From positions 394,825 through 458,824 of the forward strand of contig NZ_JANAIE010000002.1 in assembly GCF_029664245.1 (NCBI RefSeq): a stretch of 64,000 bases of DNA, read 5' to 3'. Below, piece by piece: positions 25,152 through 36,024 of this stretch. Numbering within the stretch: the stretch's first letter is position 1; the number at the start of each line of letters is the position of its first letter. This stretch comes from Profundicola chukchiensis. Its GTDB lineage: Bacteria > Bacteroidota > Bacteroidia > Flavobacteriales > Weeksellaceae. A program made the position numbers and the translations under genes. The notes under the pieces are model-generated. The model did no database searches and was not told where the DNA came from. It was given only the letters and a program-made list of their open reading frames with translations.

Positions 25152-25541
25152 TTAAATATCTTCAAAGCTGATATCAGTAAACTTATTCAAACCATCTCTT
25201 GAATCATCTTGATCCTCATTGGCATCAACTTTTTCATTATAATCTGGTTGATGTCTTTCGGAGATAACTTCTTCTCCTTTTTCTCTTGTAATAAAATCTG
25301 TAGCTTCTTCTAAGTGCTCTTTAAAACTCTGGAAATCTTCTTTATACAAATATATTTTGTGTTTTTTGAAGTAGAAAGTTCCATCCTCATTAGAATTCTT
25401 TTTACTTTCTGTAATGGTTAAGTAGTAATCGCCGGCGCGAGTTTCTCTAACATCAAAGAAATAAGTCCTTCTTCCTGCTCTTAGAGATTTCGAGAAAATC
25501 TCTTCATGTGAATTCTTTTCATTATTATCCATATCCGCCAT
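25152..25541 (-). CDS. PUR-family nucleic-acid-binding protein (DUF3276)
   Basis: A 129-residue protein of the DUF3276/PUR family, small Bacteroidetes proteins related to eukaryotic Pur-alpha that bind single-stranded DNA or RNA. The PUR-like repeat is visible as IFSKSLRAGRRTYFFDVRET through YYLTITESKK, with the following YLYKEDFQSFKEHLEEATDF helix. The C-terminal 35 residues are acidic and probably flexible (ANEDQDDSRD). Its precise role is unknown. It stands alone, convergent with the MBL hydrolase. Confidence 0.85.
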   Translation of the reverse strand: MADMDNNEKNSHEEIFSKSLRAGRRTYFFDVRETRAGDYYLTITESKKNSNEDGTFYFKKHKIYLYKEDFQSFKEHLEEATDFITREKGEEVISERHQPDYNEKVDANEDQDDSRDGLNKFTDISFEDI

Positions 25542-25712
25542 CTTAAAAAATTCTAATATGTTAAACTATTACAAACAAAACTATAAATTTTAATAAAATT
25601 AAAAAATAATTCAATTAGAAAATCAAGCTCTTAAAAGCTATTTATTTAGATTCTAATTAAAAGAAGTTGCTTGCTTTTGAGCATATCGAACACAAGTGGA
25701 AGTAAGTGTGAA

Positions 25713-26639
25713 TTATAAGGATTTAATGAAAGCTCTAAATTCGGCTTCATCCTTTTGAATTTGTGCGACAAGATGATCTTTACTTTCGAATTTTCTCTCA
25801 TCACGAATTCTTGTGATTAGCTCAACACGGATTTCCTCTTCATACAAATCACCGTCGAAGTCTAAAATAAATACTTCTACCCTATGCTGAACATTGTCAA
25901 TAGTTGGCCTGAATCCAATATTCATAAGACCAAAGTAATTCTTATTTTCAATTTCTAGTTGGACTCCGTAAACACCATCTTTAGGTAGTAATTTTAGCTT
26001 ATCTACTTCTAAGTTGATAGTTGGAAAGCCTAATGTTTTCCCGATTCCATCCCCATGAATTACTTTACCGGTTATACTATATTGATAACCCAAAGCTTCG
26101 TTAGCGTAGTTTAAGTTACCCTCTAATAAGGCGTTTCTAATTTTGGTAGAACTGATAGGTCTATCACCTTCAATAATGGCTTCTAGCTGAACTACACTAA
26201 ACTGGTATAATTCTGATAATTCCTCTAAAAGTTCAAAACTACCTTCTCTATTTCTACCAAAACGATGATCATAACCTATTATTAAGGTATGAACATTTAA
26301 TTGTCCTACTAAAAAATCTCTCACAAATTCGATAGAAGACATTCGAGAGAAATCATGATCAAATGGTTGAACATATAATAAGTCGAGGTCAAATTTCTCT
26401 AGTAAACGAATTTTCTCTTCGTGTAGCGTTAGGAGTTTTAAATCATAATCTTGATGTAAAACCAATCTAGGATGTGGCCAAAAAGTAAGCAAACAAGATT
26501 TGGCATTTGTATCCTTGGTAATTTCATTCAGATAGCGAATGATTTTCTGATGGCCTTTGTGCACACCATCGAACATCCCTAAGGTCAAAATTGTCCTTTG
26601 ATTTTCAGGTATAGTTTGAATATGTGGTATTACATCCAT
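25713..26639 (-). CDS. ribF: Bifunctional riboflavin kinase / FAD synthetase RibF
   Basis: A 308-residue two-domain enzyme making FMN and FAD from riboflavin. The N-terminal adenylyltransferase domain has the nucleotidyl-transferase motif GMFDGVHKGH (21-30) and, later, IIGYDHRFGRNREG and the ISSTKIRNALLEG motif. The C-terminal riboflavin kinase domain has GKTLGFPTINL and DGVYGVQL. Both halves look complete and length is standard. It is transcribed alone, from a box only ten bases ahead of its start. Confidence 0.95.
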   Translation of the reverse strand: MDVIPHIQTIPENQRTILTLGMFDGVHKGHQKIIRYLNEITKDTNAKSCLLTFWPHPRLVLHQDYDLKLLTLHEEKIRLLEKFDLDLLYVQPFDHDFSRMSSIEFVRDFLVGQLNVHTLIIGYDHRFGRNREGSFELLEELSELYQFSVVQLEAIIEGDRPISSTKIRNALLEGNLNYANEALGYQYSITGKVIHGDGIGKTLGFPTINLEVDKLKLLPKDGVYGVQLEIENKNYFGLMNIGFRPTIDNVQHRVEVFILDFDGDLYEEEIRVELITRIRDERKFESKDHLVAQIQKDEAEFRAFIKSL

Positions 26640-26649
26640 AGAAGGTTGG

Positions 26650-26657
26650 CAAATTTA
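26650..26657 (-). promoter_or_regulatory. -7 promoter box of ribF with a near-absent leader
   Basis: Minus-strand TAAATTTG matches TAnnTTTG and ends ten bases before the ribF ATG, so the leader is at most a few bases. Confidence 0.5.
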
Positions 26658-26812
26658 TCAATTCTAAAATTATAAAAACAATTTATTCCTATAATAAGAT
26701 AATTCCTAGATTTAAATTGCCCTGATTTTTAAGAATAAATAGGGATTTCGAGCCTTCTGATAAAGATATAAATTAAGGATATGATAAATATCCTAATTTT
26801 GGATTCAGTTAA

Positions 26813-28372
<1,560 letters not shown>

Positions 28373-28382
28373 TAAAATTATT

Positions 28383-28682
28383 ATGGCATTAAAATTACAA
28401 ATCATAACTCCAGAGTATGTGATTTTCGATGGCGAGGTTGACTCGGTAATTGTTCCAGGAAAAATGGGACAGTTCCAAATGTTAGAAAACCACGCGGCTA
28501 TTGTTTCTACATTAGAAGCAGGTAAAATCGAGATTCATACACATACAACTGAGTTTGTAGATTACAACAACGAAGACGGAATGTTAGAAATGTCTCCAAG
28601 CGATTCTAAAGTAATGTTCCTACCTGTTAACGGTGGTATCGTTGAAATGAACAATAATAAATGTATTATTCTAGCTGAATAA
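28383..28682 (+). CDS. atpC: F1Fo ATP synthase epsilon subunit (short form)
   Basis: A 99-residue epsilon subunit made only of the N-terminal beta-sandwich (MALKLQIITPEYVIFDGEVD, then VIVPGKMGQFQMLENHA). The C-terminal two-helix inhibitory domain seen in about 130-residue epsilon subunits is missing, as is common in Bacteroidetes, so that form of ATPase self-inhibition is probably absent. It is co-transcribed with atpD and followed by a strong terminator. Confidence 0.95.
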   Translation: MALKLQIITPEYVIFDGEVDSVIVPGKMGQFQMLENHAAIVSTLEAGKIEIHTHTTEFVDYNNEDGMLEMSPSDSKVMFLPVNGGIVEMNNNKCIILAE

Positions 28683-28700
28683 CACAAATTATATAAAACT

Positions 28701-28736
28701 AAAAAATCCACAAATTTCGATTTGTGGATTTTTTTT
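28701..28736. terminator. Strong bidirectional intrinsic terminator
   Basis: A perfect 14-bp stem, aaaaaatccacaaa / tttgtggatttttt, with a 6-base loop and T-run lies between atpC (+) and hflX (-). Confidence 0.92.
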
Positions 28737-28771
28737 ATGCTTTAAACTTTCTTTTTATTCAATAATTTTAA

Positions 28772-29992
28772 TTACTCCTGCTCTTCAGATAAATGATCAT
28801 AGTAGTTGAATAAGTAATTATTGTACGGGAATCTAGTTTCATGGATTCCTTTGATTTCTTCGTACATCAACTTTCTTAATTCTTCTAAATTCGTTCCTTT
28901 TACCGCAGAAATAAAGATACTTGGATCTTGTGATTTATTCACCCACATTCTCTTTAACTCCTCTAGCGTATAATTATCTTCTAAGACTTCATCATCTGCA
29001 ACAGCTTCTTTCTTGGCTTGTTTAAACTGGTCAATCTTATTAAACACAAGAATCGTTGGTTTATCTCTACTATCGATGTCCTCTAAAGTTTCATTTACTG
29101 ATCTAATATGATCTTCAAAGCTTGGATGTGAAATATCAATCACGTGCACAATCAAATCTGCCTCTCTCACCTCGTCTAGGGTTGATTTAAAGGACTCAAC
29201 TAATTGCGTAGGTAACTTTCTAATGAATCCAACCGTATCGGTTAAAAGGAATGGTAAATTACCAATCACCACTTTTCTTACCGTTGTATCTAATGTAGCA
29301 AAGAGTTTATCCTCAGCAAATACGTCAGATTTGCTCAAAACGTTCATCAAGGTTGACTTACCAACGTTGGTGTATCCAACTAAAGCAACACGAACCAATT
29401 GTCCACGGTTGCTACGTTGTGTAGCCATCTGCTTGTCAATCTTCTCTAATTTCTTCTTCAATAAGGTAATCCTATCACGAATAATACGTCTATCCGTCTC
29501 AATCTCTGTTTCACCAGGACCACGCATACCAATACCACCTCGCTGACGCTCCAAGTGAGTCCACATTCGAGTCAATCGTGGCAATAAATATTCATATTGA
29601 GCTAACTCAACTTGTGTTCTCGCATAAGAAGTTTGAGCTCTTTGCGCGAAAATATCAAGAATCAAGTTTGTTCTATCCATAATCTTGATCTCCATTAACT
29701 TCTCAATGTTTTTCAACTGAGATGGTGTCAATTCGTCATCAAAGATTAATGTATCTACCTCGTTTTCTTGAACGTATTCTTTTATTTCTTTTAATTTTCC
29801 ACTACCAACGAAGTATTTAGCATCTGGTTGTGAAAGTTTTTGTGTATAACGCGCCAAAGTTTCAGCCCCTGCTGTAAAGGCAAGGAACTCTAGCTCGTCC
29901 ATGTATTCTTCTAATTTTTCTTCTGGCTGGTCTTGAGTAATTAACCCGACCAAAACCACTCGCTCGAATTGAGCGTCTTTAATTTCTAGCAT
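28772..29992 (-). CDS. hflX: Ribosome-associated GTPase HflX
   Basis: A 406-residue GTPase. The HflX N-terminal domain (about 1-195) includes the ELTPSQLKNIE and GGIGMRGPGETEIETDRR (152-169) signatures. The GTPase G1 motif is GYTNVGKST (206-214), G3 is DTVGFI, and G4 is NKID. HflX splits stalled 70S ribosomes and helps during heat stress. The ATG at 29992 is used; a TTG 18 bases upstream would lie within the -7 box. The end overlaps nothing and is closed by the shared terminator. Confidence 0.94.
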   Translation of the reverse strand: MLEIKDAQFERVVLVGLITQDQPEEKLEEYMDELEFLAFTAGAETLARYTQKLSQPDAKYFVGSGKLKEIKEYVQENEVDTLIFDDELTPSQLKNIEKLMEIKIMDRTNLILDIFAQRAQTSYARTQVELAQYEYLLPRLTRMWTHLERQRGGIGMRGPGETEIETDRRIIRDRITLLKKKLEKIDKQMATQRSNRGQLVRVALVGYTNVGKSTLMNVLSKSDVFAEDKLFATLDTTVRKVVIGNLPFLLTDTVGFIRKLPTQLVESFKSTLDEVREADLIVHVIDISHPSFEDHIRSVNETLEDIDSRDKPTILVFNKIDQFKQAKKEAVADDEVLEDNYTLEELKRMWVNKSQDPSIFISAVKGTNLEELRKLMYEEIKGIHETRFPYNNYLFNYYDHLSEEQE

Positions 29993-29998
29993 ATGACA

Positions 29999-30006
29999 CA
30001 AATATA
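29999..30006 (-). promoter_or_regulatory. -7 promoter box of hflX, probable leaderless mRNA
   Basis: Minus-strand TATATTTG matches TAnnTTTG and ends six bases before the hflX ATG, so the transcript should start on or beside the start codon. Confidence 0.55.
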
Positions 30007-30224
30007 TCAAAAACTGTGCTGTAATTTGAAAACCGAACTATTAGAAATTTGATGTCAGTCCGTGGATTTTTAAAATTTAAATTGAATAAAAGTATTCACT
30101 TCAATCTAAAAGTTTAATTAGGTAGTTTATGTAGTATTAAAAAGCCAACAATGGATTAACAACAATTAGCGCGTATCTTATAAAGTCCATTCCACATTTC
30201 CCCTTCTAATCTCTACCTGATAAG

Positions 30225-30409
30225 CGCGGAGCCGCGAAAGGGATTGGCGTGGAAATCCTTGTGATGATTTAGGGCAACAAAAAACGAAATAAAAAAGCGA
30301 CCTTAGAAGCTCTTTTTATGAGATTTTTTGTCTCTAAATCATCACAAGATTGGAACAAAAAGCCCGGTTTTTGTTTCGTCAAAACATTGACGAAACAAAA
30401 ATTCGCCCT
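30225..30409. repeat. Nested inverted-repeat intergenic element
   Basis: Two perfect 15-bp inverted repeats are visible. cttgtgatgatttag (30258-30272) pairs with its complement at 30334-30348. tttttgtttcgtcaa (30368-30382) pairs with 30387-30401 around a 4-base loop. An outer agggc / gccct pair (30271-30275, 30405-30409) and a GC-rich lead (gcgcggagccgcgaaaggga) frame them. The composition is more GC-rich than other gaps. It resembles an intergenic repeat element or structured RNA rather than a simple terminator. Confidence 0.6.
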
Positions 30410-30524
30410 AAAATTTATTCATTAAATACCGCATAAGTACAATTTAGACTCGAGGTTGATGACTTCCAAAAGCATTATTCCATAGTATCAACTAAATTCT
30501 TACCCTATTTTTATCTTTTCTCAT

Positions 30525-30532
30525 TATCTTTG
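30525..30532 (+). promoter_or_regulatory. -7 promoter box of thrS
   Basis: TATCTTTG followed by CC matches TAnnTTTG, 18 bases before the thrS ATG. Confidence 0.55.
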
Positions 30533-30550
30533 CCAACCTAAGAATTTTAT

Positions 30551-32470
30551 ATGGTAAACATTACTCTTCCCGACGGTAGCATTCGCTCTTTTGAAAGTCA
30601 GGTTACTCCTATGGAAGTAGCAAAGGACATTAGCGAAGGTTTAGCGAGAAACGTTATTTCTGCTTTGGTAAACGATCAACAAGTAGAGGTTACAACACCT
30701 ATAACCGAAGATAGCCAATTAACCCTTCTTACCTGGAACGATAAACTAGGTAAAAAAGCATTTTGGCACTCATCGGCTCACCTGTTAGCTCAGGCTATTT
30801 TGGAGTTCTTTCCAGATGCGAAGTTAACCATCGGACCGGCAATTGATAATGGTTTTTACTATGATGTAGATTTTGGAGATACGCCTCTTTCTGAGAAGGA
30901 TTTCGAGAAAATCGAAAAGAAAATGCTTGAAAACGCTAAAAAGAAAAGCGAATTCAATTTATATCCTGTTTCTAAGGCAGAAGCTTTGGAAATGTACAAG
31001 GACAATCCATTCAAAACTGAGTTGATCGAGAACTTGGAGGATGGTGAAATTACTTTCTGTTCGCATGACAACTTTACCGACTTATGTCGTGGTGGGCACA
31101 TACCGAATACGTCTATCGTTAAGGCAGTTAAGATTCTTAATGCTGCTGGTGCTTATTGGCGTGGAGATGAGAAAAACAAGCAGTTAACGCGTGTTTATGG
31201 TATCTCATTTCCAAAACAAAAAGAATTAAAAGAATATTTACATAATCTAGAAGAGGCTAAAAAACGTGACCACAGAAAAATTGGTAAGGAACTAGGAATC
31301 TTCACTTTCTCTGAGAAAGTTGGAGCAGGCTTACCACTTTGGTTACCAAAAGGTGCAGCCTTAAGAAGAAAATTAGAAAACTTCCTAATGCGTGCACAGC
31401 AAAAAGCTGGCTACGAAATGGTGGTTACGCCTCATATTGGTGGAAAGGAGTTGTACATAACTTCTGGACACTATGAGAAGTATGGTGAGGATAGCTTTAG
31501 ACCTATTACTACGCCAAACGAAGGAGAAGAGTTCATGTTAAAACCAATGAACTGTCCACACCACTGTGAGATTTATAAGAGTTCACAATGGTCTTATCGT
31601 GATTTGCCAAAGCGTTTTGCAGAATTTGGAACGGTTTATCGTTATGAACAATCAGGTGAGTTACATGGATTGACTCGTGTACGTGGGTTTACGCAGGATG
31701 ATGCGCATATCTTCTGTACACCAGATCAATTATTAGAAGAGTTCAAAAAAGTAATTGACTTAGTATTATATGTATTTGGCTCTTTAGGTTTTGAAGATTT
31801 CTCAACTCAAATTTCTTTGAGAGATCAGGAGAATAAGGAAAAATACATTGGATCTGACGAAGATTGGGATAAAGCAGAAAATGCAATTAAGCAAGCTGTA
31901 GAGGATAAAGGATTAAAAGCTGTTGTAGAATATGGCGAAGCTGCGTTCTACGGCCCTAAATTAGACTTCATGGTGAAGGATGCTTTAGGAAGAAGTTGGC
32001 AATTAGGAACGATTCAAGTAGATTATAACTTACCTAAGAGGTTTGATTTAACTTACATTGGGTCTGATGGAGAAAAACATCGTCCGGTGATGATTCACAG
32101 GGCTCCTTTTGGTTCATTAGAAAGGTTTATCGCAATTTTGATAGAAAACACAGCAGGCGAATTCCCTATGTGGTTGACGCCAGAGCAATTTATTATTCTA
32201 CCAATTAGCGATAAGTACTTAGAATACAGTAAAAAAGTTTTAAATTCCATAGAAAATTCCGATATTTGTGGCCTTATAGATAGTAGAGCTGAGAAAACCG
32301 GAAGGAAAATTCGCGATGCAGAGGTAGGGAAAATCCCTTATATGTTGATTGTAGGCGAAAAGGAAGAAGAAAGCAATACGGTTTCTGTAAGGAAACACGG
32401 CGAGGGAGATTTAGGAACATTTACGATTGAAGAGTTCAAAAGTCGTCTCGAAAATGAAATGAGAGTATAA
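30551..32470 (+). CDS. thrS: Threonine-tRNA ligase
   Basis: A 639-residue class II aminoacyl-tRNA synthetase. A TGS domain (about 1-62) is followed by an editing domain with the H73-x3-H77 motif ([10 protein letters not shown]), the catalytic core with the zinc cysteine in [10 protein letters not shown] (about 333-342), motif 2 ([22 protein letters not shown]), motif 3 ([17 protein letters not shown]), and the anticodon-binding domain. It charges tRNA-Thr and edits mischarged serine. It leads the thrS-infC-rpmI-rplT cluster, the common bacterial order linking synthetase, initiation factor and ribosomal proteins. Confidence 0.98.
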   Translation: MVNITLPDGSIRSFESQVTPMEVAKDISEGLARNVISALVNDQQVEVTTPITEDSQLTLLTWNDKLGKKAFWHSSAHLLAQAILEFFPDAKLTIGPAIDNGFYYDVDFGDTPLSEKDFEKIEKKMLENAKKKSEFNLYPVSKAEALEMYKDNPFKTELIENLEDGEITFCSHDNFTDLCRGGHIPNTSIVKAVKILNAAGAYWRGDEKNKQLTRVYGISFPKQKELKEYLHNLEEAKKRDHRKIGKELGIFTFSEKVGAGLPLWLPKGAALRRKLENFLMRAQQKAGYEMVVTPHIGGKELYITSGHYEKYGEDSFRPITTPNEGEEFMLKPMNCPHHCEIYKSSQWSYRDLPKRFAEFGTVYRYEQSGELHGLTRVRGFTQDDAHIFCTPDQLLEEFKKVIDLVLYVFGSLGFEDFSTQISLRDQENKEKYIGSDEDWDKAENAIKQAVEDKGLKAVVEYGEAAFYGPKLDFMVKDALGRSWQLGTIQVDYNLPKRFDLTYIGSDGEKHRPVMIHRAPFGSLERFIAILIENTAGEFPMWLTPEQFIILPISDKYLEYSKKVLNSIENSDICGLIDSRAEKTGRKIRDAEVGKIPYMLIVGEKEEESNTVSVRKHGEGDLGTFTIEEFKSRLENEMRV

Positions 32471-32484
32471 CCAAAACATTATAG

Positions 32485-33045
32485 ATTATCGCAATAAGAA
32501 GACGTGGTGGATACCGACCACCAAGAAGAAAACAGGAAGATCAACACAAAATTAACGAGAACATTCGTGTTCCAGAAGTGCGTGTTGTGGGTGATATAGA
32601 AGACCTAAAGATAGGTGTCTATAAAACTAAAGATGCATTAGCATTAGCCAAGGAAAACGAGTTAGACCTTGTGTTAATTACTGAGAATGCAAAGCCTCCA
32701 GTAGCCAAAATTTTGGACTACAAAAAATTCCTATATGACCAAAAGAAACGTCAGAAGGAAATGAAGGCCAAACAAACTAAGGTAACGATTAAAGAGATTC
32801 GATTCGGCCCTAATACGGACGAGCATGATTACGAATTTAAAAAACGTCATGCAGAAAGTTTCCTTAAAGATGGATCTAAGTTAAAAGCCTATGTTTTCTT
32901 TAAAGGTCGTTCTATTGTGTTTAAGGATCAAGGAGAAATCTTGTTGCTTAAATTAGCACAGGACTTAGAAGAGTTTGGTAAAGTAGAACAAATGCCAAAA
33001 CTAGAAGGAAAAAGAATGATTATGATGATGGCTCCTAAAAAGTAA
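32485..33045 (+). CDS. infC: Translation initiation factor IF-3 with a non-canonical start codon
   Basis: The IF-3 sequence extends well upstream of the first GTG (32578). The frame reads [12 protein letters not shown], then [16 protein letters not shown], which is the conserved IF-3 N-terminus. An in-frame TAG lies at 32482-32484 and no ATG, GTG or TTG lies between, so translation must begin at ATT (32485) or ATC (32488). E. coli infC also starts at AUU, which IF-3 itself discriminates against for autoregulation, and the same logic probably applies here. The length is about 186 residues. The C-terminal domain is complete ([17 protein letters not shown]). It starts 14 bases after thrS. Confidence 0.9.
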   Translation: MIAIRRRGGYRPPRRKQEDQHKINENIRVPEVRVVGDIEDLKIGVYKTKDALALAKENELDLVLITENAKPPVAKILDYKKFLYDQKKRQKEMKAKQTKVTIKEIRFGPNTDEHDYEFKKRHAESFLKDGSKLKAYVFFKGRSIVFKDQGEILLLKLAQDLEEFGKVEQMPKLEGKRMIMMMAPKK

Positions 33046-33081
33046 TTTTTAGTTCCATTTAAATAATTAAACAAATAAAAA

Positions 33082-33116
33082 GGGACAAGAAGAAATCGCT
33101 TGTTCCTTCATTTTTT
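33082..33116 (+). terminator. Hairpin between infC and rpmI (terminator or attenuator)
   Basis: gggacaag / cttgttcc (8 bp, one G-U pair, 9-base loop) is followed by ttcatttttt. It lies within the otherwise continuous infC-rpmI-rplT cluster, so partial termination or attenuation is more likely than a full stop. Confidence 0.5.
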
Positions 33117-33149
33117 AAAACATAAATCAGTTCAATAAATATAGAAATT

Positions 33150-33347
33150 ATGCCAAAGCAGAAAACAAAATCAGGAGCTAAGAAACGTTTCAAACTTACA
33201 GGAACTGGAAAGATTAAGCGCAAACACGCTTTTAAAAGCCACATCTTGACTAAAAAGTCTAAGAAACGTAAGAAGAATTTAACAAAAATGACATTGGTTG
33301 CAGATCCAGATATGCACAGTGTTAAACAACAATTAGGATTGAAATAA
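33150..33347 (+). CDS. rpmI: Large ribosomal subunit protein bL35
   Basis: A 65-residue, very basic protein with the L35 features [40 protein letters not shown] and the ending [10 protein letters not shown]. It has the standard length and the standard position between infC and rplT. Confidence 0.97.
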   Translation: MPKQKTKSGAKKRFKLTGTGKIKRKHAFKSHILTKKSKKRKKNLTKMTLVADPDMHSVKQQLGLK

Positions 33348-33444
33348 TATTTCAACCGGTTTATTAATTAATATTAACCCGACCGCAGGCAACAATCAAA
33401 GAGGTGATTAAATTCATCCGCCCACAGTCAAAAAATTAAAAATT

Positions 33445-33789
33445 ATGCCAAGATCAGTAAATTCAGTAGCGTCAAGAAGAAGACGTAAAAAAATCATCAA
33501 ACAGGCCAAAGGTTACTACGGACGTCGTAAAAACGTTTGGACAGTGGCTAAAAACGCGGTAGAAAAAGCAATGCTTTATTCTTACCGTGATAGAAAAACC
33601 AAAAAGAGAAATTTCCGCGCTTTGTGGATCCTTCGTATTAATGCAGCTGCGCGCCAACATGGAATGACTTATAGTCAATTTATGGGTGCTATGAAGAAGA
33701 GCAATATCGAATTGAACCGTAAAGTATTGGCTGATTTAGCGTTAAATCACCCAGATGCTTTCAAAGCAATTGTAGAAAAGGTAAAATAA
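33445..33789 (+). CDS. rplT: Large ribosomal subunit protein bL20
   Basis: A 114-residue basic protein with the L20 signatures [40 protein letters not shown], and [20 protein letters not shown]. It assembles early on 23S rRNA. In other bacteria L20 binds the mRNA leader to repress rpmI-rplT. The 97-base gap between rpmI and rplT here (33348-33444), containing gaccgcaggc and gaggtgatt stretches, could hold such a site, but I cannot prove a fold by eye. Confidence 0.97.
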   Translation: MPRSVNSVASRRRRKKIIKQAKGYYGRRKNVWTVAKNAVEKAMLYSYRDRKTKKRNFRALWILRINAAARQHGMTYSQFMGAMKKSNIELNRKVLADLALNHPDAFKAIVEKVK

Positions 33790-33814
33790 ATTAAAAATAT
33801 TGAACTGTATTTAT

Positions 33815-33845
33815 AAAAGTCGTCTAGAAATAGACGGCTTTTTTT
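33815..33845 (+). terminator. Intrinsic terminator of the thrS-rplT cluster
   Basis: aagtcgtcta / tagacggctt (10 bp, one G-U pair) is capped by a GAAA tetraloop and followed by TTTTT, 25 bases after rplT. Confidence 0.9.
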
Positions 33846-34012
33846 ATACCTATATATAGCATAAAAAAACTCCCCTATTGGAGAGCTGTATGTTTTATTT
33901 TAAAAGCTTTGTATTTGTTTAAACCATTGATAGAATGTACATAATGAGATAAACAATTATACAAGTTGGAATCTCAACTCTACACCATATACACTTAACC
34001 CTACTCTAAAAT

Positions 34013-34621
34013 CTAAAACCTTTCGGCTAGTTGTTTATTATAATGGTCTATATCAGCTAAAATATTTTCAGCGCCTAATTTAGATGCAGCTGATGTAGTA
34101 TAAAAAGGTGGTAATTCTGCCCAAGTCTTAAGTAACTCAGATTTATATTTAGCTAAATTCTTACCTAACTTAGCCGAGTTCAGCTTATCAATTTTTGTCA
34201 TTACAATTGTAAATGGAATTCCATTTTTGCCTAAAAATTCCATAAACTCTAAATCGCTCTTTTGAGGGTCATGGCGACTATCTACCAACAAAAATACATT
34301 CACTAAATTCTTACGTTTTGTAATGTAATTGGTAATTAATTTCCCGAATTTCTCGCGATCTTTCTTAGATACCTTAGCGTATCCATACCCCGGTAAATCG
34401 ACCAAATACCAAGATTCATTAATCAAAAAGTGATTGATTAACTGCGTCTTTCCTGGTGTCGAAGACGTTTTGGCTAATTTCTTTTGATTGGTAAGTAAGT
34501 TAATCAAAGACGACTTACCTACATTAGATCTACCAATAAAAGCGTATTCAGGAATATTCGGTTCTGGGCATTTAGACCAATCCGTATTACTCTCAACAAA
34601 AGTTGCGGTTTTTATAATCAT
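34013..34621 (-). CDS. engB: Ribosome biogenesis GTP-binding protein EngB (YsxC/YihA)
   Basis: A 202-residue small GTPase of standard EngB length. G1 is GRSNVGKSS (30-38), G2 lies around STPGKTQ, G3 is DLPGYG, and G4 is TKIDKL. EngB assists late assembly of the large ribosomal subunit and is generally essential. Its start codon overlaps the stop of the upstream alpha/beta hydrolase gene by four bases (ATGA), so the two are translationally coupled. Confidence 0.95.
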   Translation of the reverse strand: MIIKTATFVESNTDWSKCPEPNIPEYAFIGRSNVGKSSLINLLTNQKKLAKTSSTPGKTQLINHFLINESWYLVDLPGYGYAKVSKKDREKFGKLITNYITKRKNLVNVFLLVDSRHDPQKSDLEFMEFLGKNGIPFTIVMTKIDKLNSAKLGKNLAKYKSELLKTWAELPPFYTTSAASKLGAENILADIDHYNKQLAERF

Positions 34622-35391
34622 TTTTCCTTTTTCACCTTAGGATCTAACCACTCAAACAATATTTGGTTAAACAATTCAGGATGTTCCATCATGGCTGCAT
34701 GGCCACATTCATCTATCCAATGCAAAGTAGCATTAGGCAATCCAGCTTCAAACTCTACAGCAACTTCAGGTGGCGTTACACCATCTTGCTTACCCCAAAT
34801 CAAACATACTGGGACCTTAATATTCACTAGGTCATTCTTCATATTATGTTTAATGGCGCTACGTGCAATGTATAAAATTTTAATCGCCTTCTTCGAGTTA
34901 TTTACCGTATCGTAAACCTCATCTACAATTTCTTTCGTCGCTACTTTCGGATCAAAGAAAACCTCCTCAGCTTTCTTTTTCACATACTCATAACTTCCTC
35001 TTTTTGGGAAAGTCTCCCCAAAAGATTTTTCGTATAGTCCAGAACTTCCAGTCAAAACAAGTGAATGCACTAAATCTGGATGATCCTTAGTCACTACCAG
35101 TCCCACATGACCACCAAGAGAATTTCCTACCAAAGTAGCTGGTTCTTTAACAATATCTTTCAAAAAACCACTAACAAACTTAGCAATATTCCCAACATTG
35201 GTATTCAGAATTGGCATGTCAAGGATTGGCAAATTAGGTGCGTAAACTTTGTAACCACGCGACGAAAAATATTTCATCATCGCATCAAAATTACTCAAAC
35301 CTCCCATCAAACCATGAAGTAATACAATTGGATGACCTTCACCCTCCTCTATAAAACTATACTTTTTCTGTTTTTTTATCTTAAATAACAT
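34618..35391 (-). CDS. Alpha/beta fold hydrolase
   Basis: A 257-residue alpha/beta hydrolase. The oxyanion HGLMGG lies at 26-31, the nucleophile elbow GNSLGG at 89-94 (Ser91), the likely acid in [11 protein letters not shown], and the catalytic histidine in [11 protein letters not shown]. It lacks a signal peptide and so acts in the cytoplasm on an unknown ester or similar bond. A hydrolase of this type next to engB is a common Bacteroidetes arrangement. The physiological substrate is unknown. Confidence 0.88.
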   Translation of the reverse strand: MLFKIKKQKKYSFIEEGEGHPIVLLHGLMGGLSNFDAMMKYFSSRGYKVYAPNLPILDMPILNTNVGNIAKFVSGFLKDIVKEPATLVGNSLGGHVGLVVTKDHPDLVHSLVLTGSSGLYEKSFGETFPKRGSYEYVKKKAEEVFFDPKVATKEIVDEVYDTVNNSKKAIKILYIARSAIKHNMKNDLVNIKVPVCLIWGKQDGVTPPEVAVEFEAGLPNATLHWIDECGHAAMMEHPELFNQILFEWLDPKVKKEK

Positions 35392-35415
35392 GCACGTTAG
35401 TTTGGAACTAAGCTA

Positions 35416-35423
35416 CAAAAATA
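35416..35423 (-). promoter_or_regulatory. -7 promoter box of the hydrolase-engB operon
   Basis: Minus-strand TATTTTTG matches TAnnTTTG and lies 24 bases before the hydrolase ATG. Confidence 0.45.
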
Positions 35424-35468
35424 CATTATTTTAGGCAACTATGCATTCATAACAATAATAATGCTCAT

Positions 35469-35741
35469 TTAGGCAACTCTTTTCGATTGTTTCTTTCTCA
35501 TTTTCTGCAACTTAACATCACTAAAGCAATCGAAAAGACCGCGCTTTCCTTCCAATCTTTTGTTGGCATGGCGACAAAAAATCTCGTAGAAGGAGTTTGT
35601 GCAAGCACGCCACTCTTCTACTTCGTTTTTTATTGCGCCCTCCCAACAAAAGGATTTCCATACAATCGCTGTTGCATGCTTCGTGTCATAAAATGCATCA
35701 GAAATTCTAGAGTAAATACCTTGTTTAATATTTACTTCCAC
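35469..35741 (-). CDS. Doubtful ORF in the gap upstream of mraZ
   Basis: A 90-codon leftward frame (MEVNIKQGIYSRISDAFYDT... ending QKMRKKQSKRVA) occupies a gap with no other gene. It is rich in Cys, Trp and charged residues, has no recognised domain, and a similar-length frame exists on the other strand. I have an impression that similar intergenic sequences recur in Flavobacterial genomes, which would suit a repeated element or RNA better than a protein. The 3' end carries an 11-bp inverted repeat. Treat as unproven. Confidence 0.2.
   Translation of the reverse strand: MEVNIKQGIYSRISDAFYDTKHATAIVWKSFCWEGAIKNEVEEWRACTNSFYEIFCRHANKRLEGKRGLFDCFSDVKLQKMRKKQSKRVA
35479..35537. repeat. Inverted repeat in the mraZ upstream gap
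   Basis: A perfect 11-bp inverted repeat, cttttcgattg (35479-35489) and caatcgaaaag (35527-35537), spans a 37-base loop. It has no T-run, so it is not a typical terminator. Confidence 0.5.
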
Positions 35742-35979
35742 AAAATCCCACTTTTAATTCCAAATCAAAATTCTGATGAATGAGAAGAAACAATTACAAG
35801 AGATATAAGTCTTTGATTTTCAAATTAAATCTACTTGAAACATGATGTTTAAGAGAAAAATCTAAAAACTCATTAAAACACCCTAAAATGTCAATAAGAT
35901 TTGGGAACCTCTGTATTAGCTTATACATCAGCTTTTCAAAGCTTCTAAGAGAGCTTAAAAGTTAAAGTTTTCAACAAAA

Positions 35980-36009
35980 GTGGGAAAATGTGGTGAAATG
36001 TGGGAAAAT
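35980..36009 (+). promoter_or_regulatory. MraZ operator: three 10-bp direct repeats
   Basis: GTGGGAAAAT, GTGGTGAAAT and GTGGGAAAAT follow each other without gaps, so each repeat is one helical turn. MraZ of E. coli binds direct GTGGG-type repeats at 10-base spacing upstream of its own gene. The position (end of the operator 15 bases before the -7 box) suits repression by blocking the -33 region. This would make the whole dcw operon autoregulated by MraZ. Confidence 0.8.
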
Positions 36010-36024
36010 GTTCTAATTCTTTCC

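Larger units (their letters stand above)
30011..30550. other. Gene-free 540-base gap with a hairpin-rich element
   Basis: No coding frame is supported between hflX and thrS. The left third is plain AT-rich sequence. The middle (about 30225-30409) holds nested inverted repeats described separately. The right end carries the thrS promoter box. Confidence 0.7.

Noticed and set aside
32578..33045. GTG at 32578 as the infC start
   Set aside because: It would remove about 30 conserved N-terminal residues of IF-3 that are visible upstream in the same frame.
35487..35783. Rightward 98-codon frame upstream of mraZ
   Set aside because: It overlaps an equally weak leftward frame, has no recognised features and no promoter box; not listed as a gene.
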